DNA of 64,000 nt. It comes from Prunus persica. Taxonomy: Eukaryota > Streptophyta > Magnoliopsida > Rosales > Rosaceae. Location of the stretch: NCBI RefSeq assembly GCF_000346465.2, contig NC_034009.1:9599401-9663400 (forward strand), in the 5' to 3' direction. The position numbers were made by a program, and so were the translations under genes. The notes beneath the pieces were generated by a model. The model was not told the DNA's origin. It saw only the letters and a list, made by a program, of their open reading frames with translations, and did no database searches. Below, piece after piece: positions 13,944 to 24,293 of this stretch (position 1 is the stretch's first letter; every line of letters starts with the position of its first letter).

Positions 13944-14575
13944 ATTTTGGTTACCTCGAACATCTCAAGATGAAACAGAACCCACAGAATTGTACTCTCT
14001 CCCTCCCTCCCTTCTCCGGTTGGGAAAAGATCTCGTCTGAATTTTAAACTCCAAGCATGAAACATGGCTATATATAATACTAATAGCACCGTCGGTTTTG
14101 TGAAAATCATATTATGAGCATGATGACTCATTAGAATGAGATTGACATACAATCTGAGCACCTGCTGCCTCATTGAAATGAGATTACCATGAAATCATTC
14201 TATGGTTTGATTGACAAAAAATATCAACAGGATAAAAGACATTATTTGATACAAAATTTAATCCAGTAAATCCATCAATGCTAGCAATACTAGAGAGTAT
14301 TGCAAAAATTGAACTCAACGAAACCCCATGAACAACAATCTTCACAAAAACCCATATGTATGATCCTAGCAACCTTAACAAAAATTTATGCTTACCTAAA
14401 ATGCTCGTGAAATATCAGAGAAGCTAGCATGAGCACGGACAGCCTAAACAATATCATCAACCACATAACTATACAAGCAAACTAACTTTGTGCTGATAAT
14501 ATAGGAAAACTCATCTATTGCAATCAAATAAAAATATTAAGAAACCATAAAGAGCAATAGATTAAGTCAAATATT
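13944..14575. repeat. Duplicated non-coding segment, copy A
   Basis: This block is clearly related, in the same orientation, to the DNA at 15529-16595. Shared landmarks in the same order include CATCTCAAGATGAAACAG, GAGCATGATGACTCA followed by TAGAATGAGATTG, GAACAACAATCTTCACAAAA and AACCATAAAGAGCAATAG. No coding potential is visible. Copy B adjoins the 3' end of the eL29 gene but copy A has no gene beside it. Rest of 12973-13943: LPD 3' UTR and AT-rich DNA with nothing recognised. Confidence 0.75.
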
Positions 14576-15528
14576 TATTGTAGTTACCCCTCACCCGAGG
14601 TACTGCGTTCAAGTTCTTCATCCTCCAAGATCGCTTGTATAAAATATATAAAAAACCACTAAAAGTCTTTACATTCTCCTTTTTTAACACATGCTCACAT
14701 CATTGTCACAGACACAACATCCGATTTTGATCAACTAGATAATACTATGTTAGGTATTTTATCGTAGTTACATCGATTTTTTCATATATATTTTTTTGGC
14801 AAATTTATTGAGATGATATTTATAATCACTCAAATGTTGAATTTGGTCAACTTCTTGTTAAGATTATAAAAATTTCGACAATATCTCGGAGAAGGTATTT
14901 AAATTTTTCCAATTTTTGGCGTATGTATAAGGTCATCAACAAGGGTCTAAAAATTCCAACATTTTAACATAAGCTGAAGGTTGTTCTGTGGCATATATGA
15001 CATCCTTTTTCGCGCATCTATCATATCAGTAACGGTCTACAAATAAGGATACTGACTTATGATTAATTATTATGTTATCAAGAATTGAGTGATGCATTTG
15101 TATAAGGTCAAGACTCAACTAACGGTATGTTAACACAAACTAGTAGCATTGTTCTAGTTGGGTAAGATTTCGTGTTAATGCTATGCTTTAGCTGACGTTA
15201 GTTACTTTGCATGTAAATGTTTGAGTTGAAAATTAGTAATTTGTGGTAGGAAAGAGCAAAGTGGACAGTGCGGGGTAAAATTTTGTTTTGTTGTCTAAGG
15301 TCGATGGTGCATCTGGTAATAGGTCTTTTCTCCTCTTTCTTTTGTAAGGATGGATGGTGTAATGAGAACATTTAAACTTTGGTAAGTTACAAAAATATAA
15401 ACTCCCTAAAATATAATTACATATTACAAATTATTCTACAATTGAAAGGAAAAGATTTTTGGAGAATACCTAATTTTAATTCTTTCGGTGCGCTGCCTTC
15501 CTCGTCATAGAGAATTACCATTTTAGTT

Positions 15529-16595
15529 ACCTCCAACATCTCAAGATGAAACAGGCCCAACTGGAGACACTAGTGGGATCACTCTTGAGAGAGAGAGACT
15601 AGTGGCATCCACTCGAGGGACATTTGAAACTAGAACAAAGGGAAAAGCTCTGTTGTTCTGCTGTTAAACAACAGATTTTAATATGGAGGGTCGTCCTTCA
15701 GAATTTTGAACTCGGCATGAAAAGCTATGTATAACACCATGTTCAGAATTTTGAACTCGGCATGAAAAGCTATGTATAACACCATGATGAAAGGAATAGC
15801 CGTTCATCACAAAAGAGATATAGACACAAAAAATACGGTTTAAAAAAAAAATCATCTCAGGAGCATGATGACTCACTAGAATGAGATTGGCATGCAGTCT
15901 GAGCTCCTGCTGCCCAATTGAAATGAGATAGGCGTGCAATCTAAGCTCCTGCTGCCTCGTTGCAATGAGAGTGGCATGAAATCAAGAACATTATGAATGG
16001 GGGTGATACAAACTACATTCCTCAGATATTTGATCAAACTCTTTGGTTGCATTCATTTCAATCCATTCAAGTCTAACAACCAAAACTACCATAAGCATCC
16101 ATGATGATTATTCTAACCCGAAAATCAACCCCATAAACAAAAACAAACAAAAAACAATTCATCATATCTTAACCGCAACTACAATCTCAGTTTATATCTT
16201 AGTAAGTCTGCAGAAAAACGTATCTACAACAGTCCAAAGAATCCAATTGGACTAAGGAAACTAGCAAGGCTACAAATTAAAGTTGTGAACCCAAATTTTA
16301 ATCTGGAAAACAAATCAATGCATACTAGACAATATCCCAAAAATTAAACTCAACGAAACCCCGGATGAACAACAATCTTCACAAAAACCCAGATAAGTGA
16401 TCCTAACATCATTCATAAACATTTCGGCTTACCTAATATGCTAGTAGGATGAGCATAGACAACCTAAAACATATATCAACCACATAACTATATAAGCAAC
16501 AGCAGGAAATTGAAAGAAAGAAATATAGGAAAACTCTTCCATTCCAATGAAAGAAAGAAACCATAAAGAGCAATAGAATTAAGTCAAAAACTTAT
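15529..16595. repeat. Duplicated non-coding segment, copy B
   Basis: Partner of 13944-14575, longer because of internal expansions. These are a perfect 45-bp tandem repeat at 15697-15786 and three imperfect units of about 40 bases from 15880 to 15990 (ATGAGATTGGCATGCAGTCT and variants), where copy A has two. It ends about 190 bases from the eL29 stop codon, so part may be eL29 3' UTR or flank. The DNA between the copies (14576-15528) holds nothing I recognise. Confidence 0.7.
15697..15786. repeat. Perfect 45-bp tandem duplication
   Basis: Two identical head-to-tail 45-bp units, 15697-15741 and 15742-15786, each starting TTCAGAATTTTGAACTCGGC. The corresponding place in copy A (about 14038-14085) has one diverged unit, so the duplication is local and recent. 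Confidence 0.95.
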
Positions 16596-16780
16596 ATCCA
16601 TAACAAAAGTAGCATTTCAGGACTGCTGCTCGTACATGTAAATTGAAATGAAATCCACTAAAGTAACATCAAACTACTATGTTACTAATGACAAATTAAG
16701 CATAAAATGACATCAAAACCAAAATAACCCTAATCAGGGAAAACCCCAAAAAGAGCCATGATTTGAGGTCCACTCCCACT

Positions 16781-17075
16781 CTATTCTTCCTCGGTGGCTG
16801 ATTCGTTCTTGGTGTTGTTGTGCTTCCTGGCGTACCTTTGGTTCCGCAGGAACTTGGGGTCCATCTAAACCCAAAATCCAATTGTTAGGGAAATAAAAAC
16901 CCCAAATACAAAGCAAAATCAAAATCAAAATCAAAATCAAAATTAATTAAGGGATGGAAGTTGAAATCAGTACCCCTTTGGTTGAAGTGTGGCGGTGCCT
17001 CTGAGGCTTCTTGATGCCGTTCCTGTGAGCCTTGCGGGACTGGTTGTGAGCGGTGTGGTTCTTCGACTTGGCCAT
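16781..17075 (-). CDS. RPL29: 60S ribosomal protein eL29
   Basis: Small basic protein of the large cytosolic ribosomal subunit. Two coding exons on the minus strand, 17075-16974 and 16864-16781, join in phase 0 to 61 residues, the usual size for plant eL29. The protein opens [20 protein letters not shown], continues with the basic [14 protein letters not shown] and, after the intron, [16 protein letters not shown], and ends acidic (SATEEE). An acceptor-like TTTGTGATTGCAG ends 5 bases before the ATG, so the 5' UTR probably also has an intron with a donor near 17200. The duplicated segment 15529-16595 lies immediately downstream. Confidence 0.95.
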
Positions 17076-17330
17076 CTCTGCAATCACAAACCCAAATACA
17101 AACACAAGTAATTAGTAGCAGAAATGGAGCTGAGAATCAGGATAGAGAGATTGAAGTAAGAGCTTTTCTAGTTCAGAGAAGGAGAGACGGCACGAACCAG
17201 AAAGAGAACGAGGGATCTATCAGAGACGTCGATTGGGTGTTAGGGTTCTCTTTGAAGCAGCAAAATGAGAAGTTGGGCTTTATATGTGAGCTACTGGAAA
17301 AACCCTAGCTTCTGGCTCTTGTATTTTTAT
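17076..17330 (-). promoter_or_regulatory. eL29 leader and promoter with telo-boxes
   Basis: Two telo-box motifs occur upstream of the eL29 start: AACCCTAA on the minus strand at about 17240-17248 and AAACCCTAG on the plus strand at about 17302-17310. Minus-strand CATATAAAG near 17280 is TATA-like and is followed by AGCCCAA, a site-II-like element. Telo-box plus site II is a familiar promoter combination for plant ribosomal protein genes. Confidence 0.6.
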
Positions 17331-17340
17331 AATGACGAAA

Positions 17341-18505
17341 GTACCCTTCCATTGCCGATTGGAAAAAAAGTTCGGCTTGTGATTGGTTGGGCTGCTCGCT
17401 TAAGAGCCCAATCGTGATAAGATTGGGCTTTGTTGGTATCATCGAAAACCCAATTCCTCTTACCTTCTTTTTTTTGAGGTACTATTTTTCTTTCCCTTGT
17501 GACTTGCAGATTTTACACAAGGTCTTGCTAAAATCTAAAAAAAAATTGGAGAAGTTGTGGAGAGAAATTAAAGAATTATGAATAAAATCAAATTGAGAAA
17601 AAAAAAAAAGGATTGTTAACAATTATTAATCAAATCAAGTTGTGTAGTGTTTTGTTTGATTAAAGGATTATATAATATATAAAGTTATGGCGTCTATTCA
17701 CTCAAGCCCAGAAACCACATGTAATCTACATAGGGTTTTATTTATTTATTTATTTATTTATTTTTTTTGGGGGTGGTTTTGGGTTGGTATTTCAGTCGAC
17801 TAATGAAAGGTAGATGCATTTTAAAAAACAAAAAAAAACAAAACGATAATATAAACTACAGAAAAAGGTAGACATACGTTTAGATTAGATTAAAGTAGTG
17901 GATGTGCTCTCCACTATGCACTCAAGTTTGAATCTCATCCCCGTAATTTAGATTAGATTAAAGTAAAAAAATTTTATAAAAAAATTATAAATAAGAGATA
18001 TTTCTCACAAACGCTATCAAAGTATCATCATTTCCTTTCTATATTGCTAAAAAGGGATGTATTTCATCTTATTTTGTAAAGAGGAAAAGTAAATTAATGG
18101 TCCAAAGTCAAAACGACAGAGAGGCAAATGCAATTACAAAACAACAAGGCAAGCCAATCAGATTTAGGTAAGCACATAAAATTTATTTTCCAAATTACAT
18201 AATATTTCCCATACATATTTAATCAGAGTTAGGTGAGTATTTATATCAACCTCAATATGGTGAAAATTAATCTCACATAATTCATCAAAATCACCACCAT
18301 CACTTGCTTGCAGAGCCCAGAAATCCACCGGCTCCAGTTGTAACGCTGAACTGGCACACAAACGACAACACTTTACAGCCATTTAAATAAAATTTCTTTA
18401 TTTCGTCATTATTTCATTAGTCTGTTTCGATCTCTGCGCTTGATTTGTTGTGGGTATTTAGTATTTCTCTCGCCAACCCACCGATCTGGTCCTTGAGAAG
18501 AAGCC
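17341..18505. other. Intergenic region between eL29 and the first SAR1 gene
   Basis: No gene is supported. It contains a TTTA-repeat tract (about 17740-17763), A-rich runs and a short duplicated phrase (TTTAGATTAGATTAAAGTA at 17879 and 17947). The stretch 18400-18505 is probably the SAR1 5' leader. Confidence 0.5.
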
Positions 18506-20925
18506 ATGTTCCTGGTCGACTGGTTCTATGGCGTCCTTGCCTCTCTGGGCCTGTGGCAGAAGGAGGCCAAGATTCTGTTTTTGGGCCTCGACAACGCCGG
18601 CAAGACCACGCTCCTCCACATGTTGAAGGATGAGGTTTCTCTCTTTCTCTTTTTGCATTATCATGGCTTATTTTTGTTGGGTTTTTCTTGATTTTGATAA
18701 ATATGTATGTATGTGGTGATGGGTTGTTGCAGAGACTAGTGCAGCATCAGCCGACCCAGCACCCAACTTCGGAGGAATTGAGCATTGGGAAGATTAAATT
18801 CAAGGCTTTTGATTTGGGTGGCCACCAGATCGCTCGCAGAGTCTGGAAGGATTACTATGCTAAGGTGTTTAGACTCACACCCAGTATTAGATTTGTAATA
18901 CTAAGTTGTTCTAAGATTTGATTGATTATAGTTTTCAGCTGAAACATGATCTGCACATTGCTTGCTATGAATTTCGTGCTTGCACTATAAGGATGGCTGC
19001 TACCAATACGTGAATCATAATCTCTTGTTTTACTTGAGTGGTAAATTATGTTTCTGGGTTAAAAATCTCATACAATGGTACAGTTTATCAGATTTGGGAA
19101 GGATTCCTACGCAGTACAGATTGTTTCTAACTTTCATTTATTTATATATTTCGATGTCTTTCTTTGTTTTCAAATTTTTTTGGATGATTGTAGCTTTTGT
19201 TGCTTGTCTACATCATGTTTTAATGCAACTATTGGGTTTATCTCAGTAGATGGGAAAGCTGAAAGTAGGATGGCTGCTACCAATACGTGAATCATAATCT
19301 CTTGTTTTACTTGAGTGGTAAATTATGTTTCTGGGTTAAAAATCTCATACAATGGTACAGTTTATCAGATTTGGGAAGGATTCCTACGCAGTACAGATTG
19401 TTTCTAACTTTCATTTATTTATATATTTCGATGTCTTTCTTTGTTTTCAAATTTTTTTGGATGATTGTAGCTTTTGTTGCTTGTCTACATCATGTTTTAA
19501 TGCAACTATTGGGTTTATCTCAGTAGATGGGAAAGCTGAAAGTAGGCTGATTTGTTTGCTATTGCTGGTTCGCATGTTTTGCCTTCATAATCCCAGCTAA
19601 AATTCCCTTTTGGTTATCCGATTCATGGGAGGCAAACATTTACAATGGAGATTTTGCTGAGAGCACCTTTTTTTTTTTTTTCCAGTCTTTCTGGAGGTGT
19701 TTTACTTGTGTCTTTCCATACATGGTGTCCTATGAAAGCTATCATGATTCATGACTGTGGTTTGGGCTAGAGTTGATGACCTATTCTTCCATTAAGAAAA
19801 CCTGGGTCTCAACGTTTTATTCTGTGGATTAACTTGACACTAATTATTTCGTAGTTTTAGAAAACAACATAGAGTATGGTTCAACACCCTAAACCATGCT
19901 TTTCTGTTTTTCTTTTCCTGTTTATTGCTGACGTATGGGAAAATGTTTTAAGTCAATTTTATATGTTTGAGACCTTTAATTCGCAAAAAGTGTAACTTAT
20001 TCTTGCCATTCTGTCCTAGCTTTTCAAAAATCACAGCATCAACTTACATGTATTCACGCACATGCTTCCTAGTTCTTTTTCCCTTTCTAATAAATAACTT
20101 TGTAGACCTACTCCATATTTCCTAGTGGAGAAGTCAGAAGAGTGAAAAAGAGAAGACAACCGTAAGAGACTTATGAAAAGTGGAAAGTGGGTTTATGACT
20201 TATGAGCTATTCCAGACATTTGAAGATTTAGTTGAGGTTGCTTCTCTTCACAGGGGTGCCAATTTGTGTGGTGATTATAGTTTGAATTAGACTTGAGGAC
20301 CTCCCAAAGTAAATGCTTAGTATTTACCTTCATGCATTCAGTTTGGTTTCCCTTACACATGACAAGTACAGTCTTTATATCATCTCTGCCCTCTCACGGT
20401 TTTCATGATTGCATATGAAATTCTTTTTTTTTTCCTGCACCAAGCTCTACTTTATCAAATATATAAAGTGCTATAATTCCTTTACTGCTCGAGTTTGTGA
20501 TTCCTTCATTCCTGTTAGTGAATTTGAGTTATCTAGGATTGTGCCAAAGTAAATAAATGCTGCAAGTTTTTAATTCAACTTTTTTTCTTCTCTGTTGTGA
20601 ACAGGTGGATGCAGTGGTTTACCTGGTTGATGCATACGACAAGGATCGTTTTGCAGAATCAAAGAAGGAGCTGGATGCACTCCTTTCAGATGAGAGCCTG
20701 GCAACTGTTCCATTTCTTGTGCTGGGCAACAAGATTGACATACCCTATGCTGCTTCAGAAGAGGAGCTGCGATATCATCTAGGACTGACTAACTTCACTA
20801 CTGGGAAGGGAAAAGTGAATCTTACGGACACCACTGTCCGCCCCCTAGAGGTTTTCATGTGCAGTATCGTCCGCAAGATGGGGTACGGGGATGGCTTCAA
20901 GTGGGTCTCCCAATATATCAAATAG
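18506..20925 (+). CDS. SAR1: SAR1-type small GTPase (COPII coat), upstream copy
   Basis: Sar1 starts COPII vesicle formation at the endoplasmic reticulum by inserting an N-terminal amphipathic helix into the membrane and recruiting Sec23/24. Three exons, 18506-18634, 18733-18864 and 20605-20925, give 193 residues, the standard plant length. Visible parts are the hydrophobic N-terminus [17 protein letters not shown], the P-loop GLDNAGKTT, the switch region [10 protein letters not shown], the G3 motif [10 protein letters not shown] and the G4 motif NKID. Intron 2 is 1,740 bp and contains a perfect 277-bp tandem duplication. A close paralogue follows 1.36 kb downstream on the same strand; the two proteins differ at 14 of 193 positions by my count. 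Confidence 0.96.
18991..19544. repeat. Perfect 277-bp tandem duplication in SAR1 intron 2
   Basis: The unit starting GGATGGCTGCTACCAATACG occurs at 18991 and again at 19268, and all later landmarks repeat with the same 277-base offset up to ...GGGAAAGCTGAAAGTA. I saw no difference between the units. It is entirely intronic, so the coding sequence is unaffected. The identity means either very recent duplication or an assembly artefact. Confidence 0.93.
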
Positions 20926-22287
20926 AGAGTAGAGTAGGGGGATCCTTTTTGGCGTAGTATTTGTGTGGTACTTTTTTCCTGCGAATTTGTAGTATCTGAC
21001 CACAATTATAATGGAAGAGGATTTTCTTATTTGATTTTTATCAGATTGAAGGATTAAACACTATCATCATAATATATCAATTTGTTGCAATGTTCGATTT
21101 TAAATATGTGCTTCTTGAACCAGATTCAGTGTGATTCTTTTCTGATAAACTATTTACTATTTTTAAGCATTGTTTTTGGTTGAGTAGTTTCCTATTCCTT
21201 TTTTCTTTTGAATTTCTTAATTGTTTGAACTATGTTTCCCTTCTAGTGATGTGTTGTACTCTACACTTTTGCAGCACTGATAATTTCTCTGGTTGTGCTG
21301 GTTTTGGCATGTTCTTTCTAATGAGCAAAACACCAGCAACCCCCCCACCCTCTTCCTAGCAGCCTCGACACCAAACCCCTCCCAACACACCCGCAGGAGT
21401 CAACCACCCACTTCTCCAGCACACACAACACCATCGATGTCTCTTTGTGTATGTCTCTCTGGAACTGACTCTGAAAAGAATACCCTGAAACTTTTATTTC
21501 CTAACAAATCTGTAAGATTTAACACGAAGAGCTGTTGAGTTGGGGGAACGCGAGGTTGTGTGTTGTATGGGTTCTCTCAAATCTCGTAGAAGCAAAGGTA
21601 ATTAAAAAGAAACTCTTAAGCCAGTAGGATATAACTTTGTTGGTTGAGCCCTTTCACACTTTCACATTCATCTCTGTAATGGAAGAAGAGGTTCGAATAT
21701 CCAATGAATATTTTGTGTAAATCCTAAACACAAAAATTTTGTCATTATAAAAAAGTGACTGACAAACACAACTTTAAAATTTTAGGGAAATAAAAAAGTG
21801 ATGATCTGGCACTGGCGTTGTACTAGATAATCACCCTCAGCTCAGCATGCCCTGAGATGACTCCACGCATGCATTTTTGTCGAGGCTCCTTCCCTCCACT
21901 GACTCTACCAGTTTCCAACTCGATGGCTTTGACACAAAACACAACGCAATGACGCGTACCACCCAATCACATCGCTCCACGTAGGGTCCGCACTCCCCAA
22001 ACCGGCATTTTACGGTCACCATACGTATCCACCGGCTCCACGTCATCACCCTTCTCTCACCAAACCTCTCCGCTTACCCACCAAAGCAGTCAACACTGTC
22101 CAGCTTACGCACTCTTTGACCGTCCATAAAAATATATAATTTCCCGGAAAATCTTTCAAAATACCAACCAAAACAGAAAATTAGGATATTCCGTCACTTT
22201 TCCCTCACCTTCTTCTTTCAGAATCTGAGTTAAATTTTGTTTTCAGTGGAATTTGAAAATCTCTGTGCTTTGAATTTCTCTTCGGAT
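20926..22287. other. Spacer between the tandem SAR1 genes
   Basis: Begins with the 3' UTR of the first SAR1 gene. From 21600 to 21760 there is a SINE-like stretch with an A-box-like GTTGGTTGAGCC near 21637 and a B-box-like GAGGTTCGAATATCC near 21690, too degenerate to name. From 21830 to 22287 is the promoter and leader of the second gene, more GC-rich with several ACGT cores. No other gene is visible. Confidence 0.45.
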
Positions 22288-23497
22288 ATGTTTCTGGTGG
22301 ATTGGTTCTATGGGGTTCTGGCGTCGCTAGGGCTATGGCAGAAAGAGGCGAAGATCTTGTTCTTAGGGCTTGATAATGCCGGAAAGACCACCTTGCTTCA
22401 CATGCTCAAAGATGAGGTGCCGGGTCTCTCTCGTTCTCTGTCTTTATTTGAATTTCTTATTTGGGACGATTGCTGTTTCGTTTTGGGTTGAACAAGTTAG
22501 GGTTTTTTTGGTTGCAGAGATTAGTTCAACACCAACCGACCCAGTATCCGACCTCGGAGGAACTGAGTATAGGGCAGATTAAGTTCAAGGCCTTTGATTT
22601 GGGTGGCCATCAGATCGCTCGCAGAGTCTGGAAGGACTATTACGCCAAGGTTTAGATTTTACCCAAAATACCAATTCAAGTTCTTTGATTTTTGATATGG
22701 TAATTTAGGGTTTGATTTGATTCGTTCTTAGAAATTGTGGTTGCATGTTATAGATGTTGGATAAAAAATGAAAAGTTTAGCATATACATGCGTGTGTATG
22801 GTATGTTTGTGTATGTATATATGCAATGGAATAGAACCCTGTTGGAATAAAGAAATAATGGAACCCTTGGTAGTGACTAAATGAATTTTTAAGCCATCCC
22901 TTGTTTTTGTAGTCACTCACATCCATGGGTAAGTCACATGCAGTGGATTTCATGTTATTTTATTCCTATTCCTAGTCCTTGAACTTGAAGTTATAGGTGC
23001 AGGGTTGCAGTCAAGAGTTTGGTTGGTTGTGATTACTATAAGCCAATTGATGGTTTTTGTCAAATTAATTTTGGGTTCTAATGGGTGATTTTCTCAGAAT
23101 GGGGCTTAGCCCATGATTTGTCTTTATGTGATGAGCATATATTCATACATGATGTGCTACCTATTTGATTGTTTAGGTGGATGCTGTAGTCTACCTGGTT
23201 GATGCTTATGACAAGGAGAGATTTGCAGAGTCAAAGAAGGAGCTCGATGCTCTTCTCTCCGACGAGTCACTTGCAAATGTCCCATTTCTCATATTGGGAA
23301 ACAAGATTGACATACCTTATGCTGCCTCAGAGGACGAGCTGCGTCACCATATGGGCCTGACAAACTTCACCACAGGTAAAGGGAAGGTGAATCTGGCCGA
23401 TTCCAATGTTCGCCCCCTTGAGGTGTTCATGTGCAGCATTGTCCGTAAGATGGGATACGGCGAAGGCTTCAAGTGGCTCTCTCAATACATCAATTAG
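22288..23497 (+). CDS. SAR1: SAR1-type small GTPase (COPII coat), downstream copy
   Basis: Tandem paralogue of the gene at 18506, with the same role in COPII budding. Exons 22288-22416, 22518-22649 and 23177-23497 are exactly 129, 132 and 321 bases, the same as in the first copy, and encode 193 residues. The P-loop [15 protein letters not shown] and NKID are intact. The first 43 residues match the upstream protein although many third positions differ, a sign of purifying selection after duplication. Most differences are in exon 3 (for example DKER for DKDR and WLSQYIN for WVSQYIK). Introns are much shorter than in the upstream copy (intron 2 is 527 bp) and not obviously alike, so the duplication is not recent. 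Confidence 0.96.
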
Positions 23498-24293
23498 GCG
23501 GAACAATGGAGAAGCAGCTGTGCCACAGGAGATGGTAGTTTTGCTGCCGCTTTTGGACTCTCCATTAGATTTGATGTTGTCTATTTCAAAGCATAGATGC
23601 TTATGTAAAGTGGATGTGTTATCTTTAGATGCATAGCAGGTTTTTGCTCTTCAATTTTAGCTTCGAAACCCAGTGTGCATTTTCTTACTATTTCTTCTAT
23701 AATGTTTTTTTATGTTCAGGATAGGTTAGTTGTGTTAGTTTTCTTACCATGTATTGGTAATTAGATTGCAGAACCAATGAATATTTACAGAATGCCTACT
23801 CTGCCTTCATGCTTCCTGTTTTTCTACCTTGCCAAGTAGCACTGGTGACCACTCTCACAAGTGACAAGCTACCATTCAATAAGTAGGGTCTCCCACTTTC
23901 CACCGTTCAGTGTTTATCTATGACCTGCAAGTGATCAAATGTGGACCTAACCACCAAGGCTACAACTTCAACTACCAAAAGGTAGTGCTAAGGTTCTTCA
24001 TTGATTAGAACATTGACCAAATAGTATGGTGGGGAAACAGATTACACACACAGATATGAACAAGATGTGGTACTTCCACAAGAACACTAAAAACCAATAA
24101 GCACATTACGACTGACCCATTATGATACGGTCACTGAAACTAGAACCCTCCTCCCAACAATCCTAAAACGGTCTGAAAAGGTCAAAATCGCAAAACTATT
24201 TGTTCTAGGCATTTACAAGTTATACAGGCTACACAACTACAGAGAGCTCCACCCCGAGTTTTTCATTTGCCTGTCTAGACCTCAGGAATTTCT

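Noticed and set aside
18980..19600. Repeated open frames of 71-89 codons
   Set aside because: They lie in SAR1 intron 2 and look repeated only because of the 277-bp duplication.
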